64,000 nucleotides of DNA from Raphanus sativus (taxonomy: Eukaryota; Streptophyta; Magnoliopsida; Brassicales; Brassicaceae). The position numbers were made by a program, and so were the translations under genes. The stretch spans positions 15,004,001-15,068,000 of the forward strand of contig NC_079517.1 in NCBI RefSeq assembly GCF_000801105.2, in the 5' to 3' direction. This document shows, in pieces, positions 12,081 to 23,101 of the stretch (positions are counted from its first letter, which is position 1; every line of letters begins with the position of its first letter). The notes under the pieces are model-generated. The model had not been told where the DNA came from. It worked only from the letters and a program-made list of their open reading frames with translations, and searched no databases.

Positions 12081-13691
12081 TCTACTCTATTAAAATAGAG
12101 TCCTAAAAATTATCTACCACAAAAGTTCTCATTTAAGTTTTGGCCTGTTTGGAGTTTGTTAGGGTGTAACATGATTTGTGGACTATATCTAATTAATAGA
12201 CAATTAAAGATTAACAAATTATGTATAAGATATACACGCACATAAGCCTATTGGTTTACTTAAATTAGACCAATGATTTTAACTCACACAATAATTTCCA
12301 CGGTTGGTACATTATTTACATTCAATATTTTTTAATTGATCGTAACACCTTCCTCATCATATGTATATATTTGGTTCTTTTTTGTTAATATAATGGTAGA
12401 TATATGTGACTGTTTTTATACCCCATTTTTATAAATATGTTATTGCTTCTTGATTTATCTAATCTATTAAAATATAGTCCTATTTTTATACACCTAAGAA
12501 GGTTCATTTTAAATTTTAGACTCTTTCAGTTTCTTCAGTACGTTACTATATATATATATCGTTATCATAATAACTAACTAAATAATATAACAAGATCACT
12601 TTAATTAAACCAGCATTTAATATAGTGAAACCATCCGATATTATATGTTAACCGTGTCGTTTAAACTATACCAAAAAATAATTTACTCAAACCATCGAAT
12701 CTTGACAGACATATTATTACTATTATAAGATCAATATAATAACTCTAATTGGACATCATGTTACAATATATTATCGTGACAGATTCTCCTCAGTTCAGTA
12801 CCTGCAACAGAAAATATTAAATTATGAGTGATTTGGTTCATCTTTCACTAAACAGAACATTCCAATATATGAAAAAGTCAAATTATAACTACAACGTATA
12901 AGCTACAATCATATAGAGTTTAGATCATGTTCAGTTTAGTTTTAACTATTAAACCCAAAGATGAAATTAATTACTTGCATTTATATTAAGGGTGAGCGTT
13001 CGGATATCCGTTCGGCTTCGGATCGGATATTTCAGATTTTCGATATTTCGGCATAGGAGTATAGAATCCATTCGGATATTTTTATACTTCGGATCGGGTC
13101 AGTAATTTTGAGTTCGGGTTCAGTTATTTCGGGTCGGGTTTTCGGATATTTAGATTTTGGAAAAAAATAAATTCTTCATTTCTCAAGTTTTTGTATTTAA
13201 AAATAAACCTTTTACTTTACTGATATTTTATTTTTAATAGAATGAATGATTTGAAGATAAATTTTAAAAATAAAAGACACTAATTTGATTATTGTTTTTA
13301 AATTTTAATGTAACTTTTGTTAATGCATGAAGCAAATTTTTTGACATCCATTTTAAGTAAGTAAAAATCTATTTTTCTTGGAATTATATGTATGTTATCT
13401 AATTTTGAACCATGTGAATAATCAATATATAAACATTTTAAATAAAATTAGAGAAGTAAACTAGGAATATGGAGTTAAGAATACATAAATTCTGTTATCT
13501 TTGGATATCCATTCGGGTTCGGGTATTATATGTTCGGGTTTAGATATCCAATTTCTTTTAATTCAATACATGTTCGTAAAAAATAGATAATTGAACTACA
13601 AATATAGTAAAAACTTAAAGACCAATATTTTTTTTACTAATAAAAATTTATAGAATAATTCCGCCTTTGAAAAAGGCGGGTCAAAATCTAG
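12081..13691 (+). mobile_element. Non-autonomous Helitron with two candidate 5' ends
   Basis: The 3' end is clear: hairpin CCGCCTTT / AAAGGCGG (13661-13679), then TCAAAATCTAG ending at 13691, with T following. Two sequences resemble Helitron 5' ends: TCTACTCTATTAAAATAGAG at 12081 and TCTAATCTATTAAAATATAG at 12458. Either one element is nested in another or the inner end was captured. No Rep/helicase coding. It contains an hAT-like relic at 12989-13555. Confidence 0.7.
12989..13555. mobile_element. hAT-like relic inside the Helitron
   Basis: Begins GGGTGAGCGTTCGGATATCC and is rich in TTCGGGT/TTCGGAT repeats at both ends around an AT-rich centre, the same architecture as the complete hAT element at 21013-21658. 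The right inverted terminus and target duplication are not recognisable, so it is truncated. Confidence 0.45.
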
Positions 13692-13814
13692 TTAGTACTT
13701 TATTTGTAGGTTTCATTCAAATATCTTTTAAATGATTGGGATTGGGTTTGAGTTTCTTTCCGGTCGTATTCGATTCAGATTATTGGGTTCAATTTTATAA
13801 AGGCTCAAGCCTAA

Positions 13815-13871
13815 AGCAAATGGTAGCGCGCATCTGACTCAGAAGGTTGCATGTTCCAAGTCAGGTTCAAT
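13815..13871 (+). pseudogene. tRNA-Trp-like relic (degenerate tRNA or SINE head)
   Basis: ATGGTAGCGCGCATCTGACTC and AGAAGGTTGCATGTTC match the D-arm/A-box side and the variable/T-arm side of plant tRNA-Trp(CCA). The anticodon loop is missing several bases including CCA, and the acceptor stem does not pair. It is therefore not a working tRNA. It may be an old tRNA-derived SINE head, but no tail is clear. Confidence 0.5.
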
Positions 13872-15236
13872 GCTCCCGAGACAATATCCTAACTTTCTAT
13901 ACAATTCAGTGAAATACCTATGCAGTAGTTTTTCAAATTTGAGCTCCTAAACAGTCATCGAGAAAAATTGTCGCTTTGTAATTACTAGTTTCCGACAAGT
14001 CACCTTTTGAATATAGCAAAGAAGTTTTAAGAACGCAAGTTCTTACCTAGGTTTAAATTATAACTAATTTTCAAAAAGTGTTCTTTATCAATAGATTATA
14101 TAAAATAACTTTGAAATATGTCCCTTAAATTTTATATAATACTATAATGACCCTAAGCCAATATTTCAAAGTTTCACTTGTAGGCACGACGGCACTGCAA
14201 CTTACTAGTCATTTTATTCATGGAAGAGCTTGCTTTAAATCACAGCTTACAAGGAAAAGTGAAATGCTAGTTTTTTTTTTTTTTTTGAAAAGAGCTTTTG
14301 TGAAATGCTAGTTTCAGAGCTCAAAAGCAACATAAAAACAGAACGTTTGCACATCTTTTTAATTTGCAGGTGCATTTCCCATTAACAAAGTAACAACTTA
14401 TATTGAAATAATGTGTATTGCAGCTAAAGGATCAAATGAATTTGGATCATAATAAACTCCAACATGTTTTGGGACATTTGGAATAATGATGGCAGCTTCT
14501 AATGCGGTAAAGTCGGCAGTAGTACCTGCACCAGAAAACAACCTACCCCTTCACGTGTTCATCAATACTTGATCATTATTTTAATCTATTCATATATCAT
14601 TGATTCATTTTGACTTCATCTTTTATTATTTTATATATTTTTCAAAAACAGCACATACCTATTCACGGCGATTAAACTTATGGTTGTTGCGTTATATACG
14701 AAAGCAAATATCAATAGACAGGCTAAAATGTATATAGTATGCTAATGACCAATTGTCAAGACATCTAATGTATATACTATATAGTATGCTAATGATCAAT
14801 TGTCAAGACATCTTAAGGATACATAAGTTCAATCATTTTGTAAATCATGGCATTTTAGTATAAAACTCTCATAAAACAAAGGGTTTTGTTTGTCAACCAT
14901 TGAAACAATTGATATCTTCGTGCACAAAAGAAAAACAATTGATATCTTAATAATAGTATACTAACCTGTTAAATAAAGAACTAAAAATGCATCGACGAAA
15001 CCGAATTCGTAATCATTAAGTCAATGTTTCCTGAGCTGCATGTGTCTACGTAGCATCTGACAAACAGATCCCATGCAGGAGGATGCTTCCAGTGGCATTC
15101 TCGTGATTTTTTGTCCAAACCATGTGTTCTTCTTGTAAACTCAAACCCATATAAACCGCATCATTCTCCACACTTACATATTCACCATTTCGCTCTATCT
15201 TCAATATTCAATCTCCCACCCAATTAGGGAGTGACA
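13872..15236. other. Spacer and DGR1 upstream region
   Basis: No gene seen. A ~45-bp imperfect tandem duplication (ATAGTATGCTAATGACCAAT type) lies at ~14727-14814. The last ~100 bases hold the DGR1 core promoter and leader. Confidence 0.5.
15150..15155 (+). promoter_or_regulatory. TATA box of DGR1
   Basis: TATAAA in the context CCCATATAAACCG, 87 bp before the DGR1 start codon, a normal plant spacing. Confidence 0.5.
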
Positions 15237-16649
15237 ATGTATCAAGAAGTCGCACTTCTCTTAGCACTACTCTGCGTTTCTCCCAATGTTGCTGTGTCGG
15301 CCCCAATCCGCGATGGTATAGTAAACTCTAAAGCTCATCACTGAACACAACTCTTTTAGTAAACTCAAAAATCTTAAGACTTACAAAATTTCTAATGGTT
15401 TGATGGCTTCAGGTTTATTACCAAACGGTAATTTCGAGATCGGTCCTAAACCGTCCCAGCTGAAAGGATCCGTTATTAAGGAAAGAACCGCCGTGCCTCA
15501 CTGGGACGTGACCGGTTTCGTGGAGTACATCAAAGTTGGTCAGAAACAAAACGACATGGTCCTGGTCGTACCGGAAGGCTCCGCAGCCGTCAGGTTAGGC
15601 AACGAGGCCTCGATCTCCCAGAAAATATCCGTCCGACCAGGCCGTCTATACTCGATTACGTTCAGTGCCGCTCGAACTTGCGCTCAGGAAGAGCGGCTTA
15701 ACATCTCTGTCACGCATGATTTCGGTGTCATCCCTATCCAGACTATGTACGGCAGCGATGGTTGGGACTCGTACTCCTGGGCTTTTAAAGCTGGTGGACC
15801 AGAAATAGAGATCCTGATCCACAACCCGGGTCGTGAGGAGCACCCGGCTTGTGGACCGTTGATCGACACCGTTGCTATCAAGGCTTTGTTCCCTCCAAGA
15901 TTCTCTGGATGTAAGTTAACCGGAAACACAGCATATGTGTTGAGTAAAAACCTAAACATCTTTTAAATTTTTTTTTTATATAAATAGCAACTAGAGTAAG
16001 GTTTTTTTTATTACAAATTTTGATTTGAACAAAATTTCTGAAACCAAACATATTGATTTATGTTTTTTTATGTTTTTTTTTATGTTTATTGATTTATGTG
16101 TATTTTGTTATTTAAGATAATCTAATAAAGAATGGGAACTTCGAGGAAGGACCTTACGTGTTTCCCAAGGCAAAATGGGGAGTACTTATACCACCTTTCA
16201 TCGAGGACGAGAACAGCCCTTTGCCTGGATGGATGATCGAGTCTCTCAAGGCCGTAAAGTACGTGGACAAGGCACACTTCTTCGTCCCTGAGGGACACAG
16301 AGCCATCGAGCTTGTTGCAGGCAAAGAGAGTGCTGTTTCTCAGATCGTGAGGACGTCAGCCCACAAATTCTACGCCCTCACTTTCAACGTGGGAGACGCC
16401 AGAGACGCTTGCGAGGGACCCATGGCAGTGGAGGCGTTCGCGGGACAGGGCAAGATTATGGTGGAGTATGCGTCTAAGGGGAAAGGCGGGTTTAAACCAG
16501 CAAGGCTTGTGTTCAAGGCCGTGTCGGCGAGGACTCGAGTCACTTTCCTGAGCACGTTTTACCATATGAAGAACGATCACTCTGGCTCGCTATGTGGCCC
16601 GGTCATCGATGACGTCAGGCTGGTGCCGGTTAGGACACTCCGAGGTTGA
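15237..16649 (+). CDS. DGR1: Secreted DUF642 cell-wall protein, DGR1
   Basis: Three exons, 15237-15315, 15413-15910 and 16117-16649, total 1110 nt and encode 369 aa. Both introns are GT-AG. Residues 1-22 form a signal peptide with a Leu-rich core. The mature part has two tandem galactose-binding-like DUF642 domains (about residues 28-190 and 194-365). Each opens with an NGNFE motif (NGNFEIGP and NGNFEEGP) and each ends near a CGP-[LV]-ID motif. DUF642 proteins are plant-specific apoplastic proteins reported to bind wall polysaccharides and modulate pectin methylesterase activity. DGR1 (At1g80240) was named for its response to L-galactono-1,4-lactone. The start was chosen because it is the first ATG after the TATA box and gives the signal peptide. 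Length matches the Arabidopsis protein (~370 aa). DGR2 is the main alternative, but synteny favours DGR1. Confidence 0.92.
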
Positions 16650-16893
16650 GACCGGAGTTTTCTTAGCTTTTGCTTTAAAGTCAAAGTGGTCATTAATTTA
16701 CAATATACTAATTAATGGTTGATTGTAATTTATGTTTCAAGATTTTATATAATAAATGTAATGTTATTATCTAATCAATTTTTACAAAGTTTATGAACTA
16801 GTTACTCACTGGATATACAATGAACATAATAAACATGATCCTATCTATTTCTAAGGAGGAGAATACACAACTGTCTTTAACGATCATGATTGT

Positions 16894-17371
16894 TGAACTT
16901 TGGTTGGGCAGCTAGTAGTCTGGGAATGGTGATCTGAAAGCTACAACTGAAGCATCAAGGACACTTTTTTCCATGTCAACTGTGTGGCTTACACAGTTGT
17001 TATTCGCAGTACTTGGCAATTAGGACTGGCTGATGGTAACAAAGTCAATGTACTATGCCAAATCTCAAAAGACTTGTTCTCTATATCATGCTCCTTTGGT
17101 TAAACCATCTCATGTATGTCTTACCACAACCTTCAAAGAGTCGGTAACTGCTCTATGGCTGATTTGTGATAACAACACCTTCTTAAGCTCATCTATGGAC
17201 GGCATCCATTGTCCGTCCTTAAGATTTTTTTTGAAGAGATATAGGAACTACAAGACATATACTACTCCTGCACACCGCAAGTTTGTTTCGTTGACAGGAG
17301 ACCCTAATGGCTACGTGATCTCTGCAGGGACTCTACATTCATCTGAGTTGATTCTACTGGTGTTTTACTGA
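16894..17371 (+). pseudogene. Relic of PWP2 (U3 snoRNP WD40 protein) gene
   Basis: Read across several frame changes on the plus strand, this stretch gives, in order, peptides of the PWP2 WD40 N-half: AASSLG, LKHQGHFF, NCVAYTQLLFA, DGNKVNV, FKESVTALWLICDNN, LSSSMDG, KRYRNYKTYTT, FVSLTGDP and AGTLHSSEL. The order and spacing match PWP2 (periodic tryptophan protein 2, a ribosome-biogenesis factor) as I remember it. Frameshifts and stops interrupt it, and most of the gene is gone, so it is not functional. In Arabidopsis the intact PWP2 (At1g15440) sits beside a DUF1644 gene (At1g15430) in the region paralogous to this one. Here the relic also sits beside the DUF1644 gene, which suggests an old duplicate left by genome doubling rather than a random insertion. 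Confidence 0.7.
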
Positions 17372-17686
17372 TTCAAGTCACAGAGAAAGTCTCAATGGAC
17401 ATCAGGGCCTGACCCACAGACTGCTGTGTTAAGATCAAAGCTTTGGCAGCTATACAATATTTCTGTATACACAACTTTGTTTTTAGGTTGAAACCGCTGC
17501 ACATATATATATATAAAACCTAAAGAATGATATGATGATTTAAACATTATGGATGCCATTGAAACATGAAGAAAAAGGCTGTGAGACATCAAAACTTTGA
17601 ACAATATTCAGAATCTTGGGTTTCGCTAAACAAATTAGGATTTCTTCAACTGTGAATTATGGTCATGGGCCGGTTTGCTGCTCTTT

Positions 17687-18484
17687 TTACCTGACCCCCA
17701 AAGAAAGGTCATGCAGCACTCCACTGATACTAATACGAATCATCGGATTATGAGGAAGATCGTGCAGAAACTGAGCATGCTCCACTCCATCGATGCTGAG
17801 ACGAATCACCGGATTTGGAGGAAGATTAAATGGGATACGGTCGTGCGGTACTCCATTGATGCTGAGACGAATCACCGGATTTGGAGGAAGACTGTATTGC
17901 GCCACAGCCTCATGGCTATGTGGAATACCAGCTGCAGTCATCACTTCAGTGTACTCAGAAGCTCTCTGCATCTGCTCCCACTCCCTATGTCTCCTCTGGT
18001 CCACCACGGGTCCGGTGAAACCAGGGTGCGCAGCTCTCAGGTGACTCTTAAGCTGCGAATAACTCCCCGAGAAGACACAGCCCTCGAAAGCGCAGCACCT
18101 CGGTTTAGCATTCAGATATCTCACCGCACCCGACACCTTCATCGTCTCGTAAACCTCTCCTCTGCAGTACGGACAGTTAAAGTCCTTGGTCAAACGGTTC
18201 CTGTTTTTAACGCGGTACTGCTTGAAACAGTTGGAGTGACGAGCACTCGTGTCGCACATGTAAGCGCGGCATCCGGTAGAGGACGAAGAGCAGCGCAAGA
18301 GGACGGCATTGTGCGGCGGTTCCTGACAGATCACACACCGGACATCTTCCCATTGGCTTGGGCCTTCTGTCTGGATAGGCAGCTCGGGCTCTTTCTCTTT
18401 CTTGGTCCTTGATGAGCGAAGCGGGTACGGTGATACTCTGGTCCTGTTGCTTGGCACAGACAATACACGTCTCTCCTTCGGCAT
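17687..18484 (-). CDS. DUF1644 zinc-finger-like protein (At1g80220 type)
   Basis: Single coding exon, 265 aa. The region around residues 45-130 is Cys/His-rich: CVICQEPPHNAVLLRC, then CRAYMCDTSARHSNC, then CPYCRGEVYE and CCAFEGCVFSG followed by a His pair (LKSHLRAAH). This is the DUF1644 pattern, a plant family that resembles RING/C2H2-type zinc binding; some rice members affect stress responses. Its biochemical function is unknown. The C-terminus (about 195-260) has three imperfect 22-residue repeats with a core of LPxNPxIRxSIxGVxHD. The start is the first ATG after a probable 5' UTR intron: donor AAAAG|GTAATC near 18865, acceptor TTCAG near 18497. Its neighbour is the PWP2 relic. Confidence 0.85.
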   Translation of the reverse strand: MPKERRVLSVPSNRTRVSPYPLRSSRTKKEKEPELPIQTEGPSQWEDVRCVICQEPPHNAVLLRCSSSSTGCRAYMCDTSARHSNCFKQYRVKNRNRLTKDFNCPYCRGEVYETMKVSGAVRYLNAKPRCCAFEGCVFSGSYSQLKSHLRAAHPGFTGPVVDQRRHREWEQMQRASEYTEVMTAAGIPHSHEAVAQYSLPPNPVIRLSINGVPHDRIPFNLPPNPVIRLSIDGVEHAQFLHDLPHNPMIRISISGVLHDLSLGVR

Positions 18485-19235
18485 CTCTCCCTGCTGAACA
18501 ATGAAAATTCAAAATTAAAAAAAAAAAAACGGAACTAATCTCAAGAAAGGCTCAAAATCAGATATTCTACACGACATTGATTGATTGATACAGCTGGGGA
18601 TATGTAACTGACACTACTTACTACAAAACAAAACCATTCAAAAGTGCAGAGAGATCCATAAAAACATATTTGATTCGATGATCATATCTCATAAACGACG
18701 TTACAGGAATCAGAGAGATTCAGAACAATACAGATAACTATTCGATGTGTTGTTCATAGTAATCGAATTTTCGTTTTTGGCCATTCTGATCAGACCCGGA
18801 AAAGTTTTTTTAAAGGAATGAGAGGAATTAGATAAACCCAGACAAGAGTGAGAAAGCAAGATTACCTTTTGTCGGAAAAAAGAAATTGATTTTTTTTTTT
18901 TTGAGAGAAGAGAGTTTCCGTCTGAAGCGGTGAAGATGGGTGGGGGAGGTATCAAGCGATTGCCTGTTTGTGTGATCGGTTTGTACTTTATAAGCTTTTC
19001 TCTTCTTGTGCCCGTCCGTACCTTTTACCATTGTACCCCCTCTGTCAACCGTTTCGCCTTTCCTTTGTTAAGGAAACTGAAGTTGTCTTTTCTTTTCAAT
19101 TATGGATTCTGTGAGATAAAAAGGCAAAGAAATCACCTTTTTCTTTGTTTCTAAACATGTTGAAAAAGTTTTTTTTTAAGACTAATTCCCGGAATTTTTA
19201 CATCACAAATTGACAACAAGTGATAAAGAAACAGG
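18485..19235. other. DUF1644 5' region and spacer
   Basis: Contains the probable 5' UTR intron and first noncoding exon of the DUF1644 gene (minus strand) up to about 18900, then promoter and spacer. No further gene seen. Confidence 0.5.
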
Positions 19236-19843
19236 AAGCTATACAAATCTCAGTTTTTTAATTATTTTGAATAAATACAATTGTCGTTATTGTAATTTAA
19301 GTTTGGATCTATTAAACTATTTACACATATACTTTAATTGGTTTTAATTAGTTTAATACATAACCCACAATATTTAAAGCTACTAAATAACAATTCATTA
19401 CTGAGTATATTTTTCTTTTTAAATTAGAGCATGATGTACCGACACTAGTTAACATTATTACTTACATATAATATTTAACTTACTCATCACATTAATAATA
19501 AATCATCCAAAATTATGTCCAAAATAGCTATAAATTTCTTATGAAAAAAACAAATGACTAGAAAAGTATGTCAGCAAATCTCACTTTTATAATTATTGTG
19601 AATAAATAAATCCAACAGTATGCAAATCTCAATTTATAATTATTTTGGATAAAAATTCCAATCATAGTATCTTAAATTTAAAATTTAAAACTACTTATAT
19701 ATTTAATAAATGATCTTAATTCACTTAGTGTACGGTGCTCATAATAGTTAAAATTATTAAATAATAATTTACTTCTTACACATATTTCATTTTTTCATTT
19801 GGATGACTTTCCATTGACACTAGCCAAAACTTTATTCAAATAA

Positions 19844-20511
19844 CTAGATTCTGACCTGTCCTTCGAAAGGGCGGGTATATTTTATGTTTTAAATTTTTTG
19901 ATAAATTTAATTTTATATTTGTGTTTTTCTAATAAAAGTTATTTTTTTTATAAAAACTGAACAACCTATATATTACTTATTTTGAAATTAAAACTGCGTT
20001 TAGTTGAAGACTTTTTATTGGGATTTGTTGAAAATATATATTCATTATTTACGCAAATATTGGTTAATAGTTTAAATAAAATCCCCGATTTAAAGTATAA
20101 AGTTATATGTTTTGGATATAATTAGTTAAAATCTGAACATATGAATTTACGGTTACAAAAGAAAATAAAGAGTCGTGTGTTTTGCATTTAGGAAGTAAGA
20201 GATTGGGTCTAAGTTTATATATGTAATGATACAGGGTATATAGATTGGAAGAAAAGAAACCTACAAATATGTTTGTTTTTAAAAGAATGTTCAAAAAGAA
20301 AAGTTGTTTTTGTGATAATCGTATAACGTGTATACAGAGAAAAATGGATCCCACATAGTTTGCAAGTAAACTGACAGTTAATTTGTAAGTAAACTGGCAG
20401 TTACAATCGATAATCTATGTTAAATGGCAGTTAATTATTAAAAAATGTGGTTATAATTAATTGGACATAATTTACTGTCAATTGGACATGTTGAAAAATT
20501 AATAGAATAGA
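19844..20511 (-). mobile_element. Non-autonomous Helitron, 668 bp
   Basis: Read on the minus strand it starts TCTATTCTATTAATTTT (20511 downwards) and ends with a GC-rich imperfect hairpin (CCCGCCCTT / AAGGACAGG, G-T pairs) followed by AGAATCTAG at 19847-19844, flanked by A and T. Contains short direct repeats (AAACTGGCAGTTA type) near 20367-20405. No coding. Removing it restores the ~330-bp period of the surrounding array, which supports the ends. Confidence 0.65.
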
Positions 20512-21012
20512 TATACTGACATATAGTCAAAATAACTGCTTATAAAACAAACAAATGACAAAAAGTAACTATCCAAATTTCACTTTTTAATTATTCTAAA
20601 AGTTGATCGAAATCAAATATAAAATTGTATTTTTATATAAAAAATTAATATTCACACATGTTTATAATTATATTTATTCTTTTAATATGGCATTGATAAC
20701 AATTAAAGTTACCAGAAAATAACTCGCTAGTTATGCATATATCTTATTTTACTTATATAATATTATTCAAAACTATTCAAAACCAATAAACAATATATTA
20801 TACTTATACTCATATTTTACTTATATTTCATTCAAAAAATATATCACCAATGAATATATCTTATTTTTATACATGAATTATTACTCAACATTATTCAAAA
20901 TTAAGAAAAAATATTAATGATTATACTCGTGTTTTACTTTCATTTCACTCAGATAATATATCACCAACACTAGTTAAACTAGTTTTTTTATAAAATAAAC
21001 AAATGGTAATAT

Positions 21013-21658
21013 TAGGACTGGGCAAAAAATCCGAATCCGAAAAACCGAACCGAACCCGATCCGAAAAAGTAGTACCGAACCCATAATTTCGGTATTTAAA
21101 GAACCGAAACCGAATCCGATCCGAACCGAAATATTTTGGGTACCCGAATGTATCTGAAATAAATTTATACACTTAAATATATACATTATTTTTATATATA
21201 ATGTATATTAAAAATATTAAAAATATATAAGATACCTTTGAGTTTTCCAAAATACTCGGAAAATATATGCAAATAGTCAAAAGTAAATGTTTAAAATAGT
21301 TAAAGTATACTGAAAACACCAAAATAGTTAAATATCTATTGATTGTTTATCCAAATATTCAAAGAAAACCAATTTATATGTTAAATTAAGGTATTTTGAC
21401 ATATATGTTATGAAAATTTATATGTAATATATTATCTTTCTTATAGATTTTGAAAATTTAAAGTGTATAATAAATTTTGAAAATTTAAAAACATTTTAAA
21501 TGGGTTATCCGAACCCGAACCGAACCCGCAAAGATACGAACCGAATCCGAACCGAAATTTAGCAATATCCGAATGGGGCTGAAATCTTTGACCCCAAAAA
21601 TCCGAAATCCGAATGGACTGAACCGAAACCCGAATGGGTACCCGAACGCCCAGCCCTA
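21013..21658. mobile_element. Non-autonomous hAT element, 646 bp, with 8-bp TSD
   Basis: The ends TAGGACTGGGC and, inverted, TAGGGCTGGGC fit the hAT terminal consensus. The 8-bp duplication GGTAATAT is perfect (21005-21012 and 21659-21666). Both sub-terminal regions consist of CCGAAC/CCGAAT repeats (and their complements), and the middle is AT-rich. No transposase coding. Confidence 0.85.
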
Positions 21659-22140
21659 GGTAATATTCTCTACACTAAAACATCATAATTGGTAGAACTG
21701 TCTCATGTAAGTATCTAATTCATAAATATTAATGTTTTTAATAGAATTGAATTATCCAACTAAATTTAAATATTTAAAAACCATCTAGATCTTTATATAA
21801 GAAAACATAACATGCAAGTTTCTCATAAAAATTTCATAGTTTTTCATTTGATTCCCCACTCTTTTTCTATTTTATCTATTTTTTTTTCTTGATCAATGGC
21901 AGGAGATTCATTTAAAATTGTGGATGCTTAGACAGTTTTTTTCTCACATAAAATTTATTTCACTTAATTGTAATATTAAAATGTATTTCACCTGACTATG
22001 TAAAATGTAGTTTTTCTCAGAAAAAATGTGTCACTGACACTAGTAAAGATTGTAAAGTAAATACTATATATCATTTACATGCATATATATTTTTAACATT
22101 AAATTCAGAGAATACAACACTGGCACTAATTAAAATTATT

Positions 22141-23101
22141 AATATACTCATACACACATTCTACCTATTTTAATTGGGGTAATACATTATCGATGCTCTG
22201 CTTTTTGAATTCAAAAAGTTTAGAGACTAAAATCATAATTTATTTGGACCAAAAATAAGAACCATTTATTAATTTCTTCTCCACAGAAGATGGCACCTCT
22301 ACTGTTTAGAAAGAAGGCTTTACGAGTAGGCAGTAGAGCTACCATCTCCTGATACAATATCGATTCTAGTAACAACTATAATATATTTTTAACTCACATA
22401 TGACATTAGTCAAACCAGGTAACAAATCTTCATCTTTTGGAAAGTTGACCAGTTGAAAAATTTACATGGTTATAACTTTTGAGAAATCTAGTTATAAGGA
22501 ATTAAAAATATCAAAGATCAGTCGGCTAAATAAGATTCTATAGTAAATCAGCAAGGGTAGAAGTATAGCTTCCGAAGTGTAGTAAACTTTGACCGTATAG
22601 CGATTTCCTACATTGCCAAAACTTTGATGTTGATGAGTTGTTTTTTTTTCCTAGTGATATATCAGTTAATCAGGTTGCCCCGGAGGAAACATAATGGAGT
22701 TTGGAGTAATTTGGGTTGGTAAAGTACAGAGAAATAATATAATCCGTAAACTTAACAGCCCATTACGAGGCCTAATATGAATTGTTATCTAAGTGAATAC
22801 TTTTGAAAAGGACAATTCGTTCTATGTGGTAGCGCTATGGCCCAATTAAGAAAGGTCAAAAAAACACTCAGATTTTGTACGGTCCAGATATGATGATGAA
22901 GGAGTGGAACACCGTGCGCGCACACACCCACCCACCGCGCGTATGATACACTCGCGAACTCCGCGAAATTCCCTTAGTTGCAAGTTCCAAACACAATCAA
23001 AGTTCTTTCTTCTTCCTTCCGTCCGTCCTTGTTGTTCAGCCCGAGAAGATCGAAGTTAACTGGGAAAAAAATAATCGAAAGAGATCTGTTGGGTGGTAAT
23101 A
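22141..23101. other. Spacer and BRCC36A promoter
   Basis: No gene seen. The last 150 bases are a more GC-rich promoter/leader with a GCGCGC-containing stretch (22914-22942). Confidence 0.5.

Larger units (their letters stand above)
19236..22140. repeat. Decayed tandem array, unit about 330 bp
   Basis: A phrase like CAAATCTCAC-TTTTAATTATT-TGAATAAAT recurs near 19240, 19573 and 20571. Subtracting the 668-bp Helitron gives spacings of about 333 and 330 bp. A second phrase, GACACTAGTTAAAATTATTA, recurs in diverged form near 19440, 19735, 19816, 20694, 20964, 22029 and 22122, and AAACAAATGAC near 19549, 20550 and 20994. The array is strongly diverged, AT-rich and noncoding, and is interrupted by a Helitron and an hAT element. 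Boundaries are approximate. Confidence 0.5.

Noticed and set aside
17675..18412. 245-codon plus-strand frame opposite the DUF1644 gene
   Set aside because: Long only because it mirrors the minus-strand exon; the minus strand has the conserved Cys/His pattern.
18930..19154. 74-codon plus-strand frame upstream of the DUF1644 gene
   Set aside because: No recognisable motif, low-complexity Phe/Leu-rich content, lies in promoter sequence.
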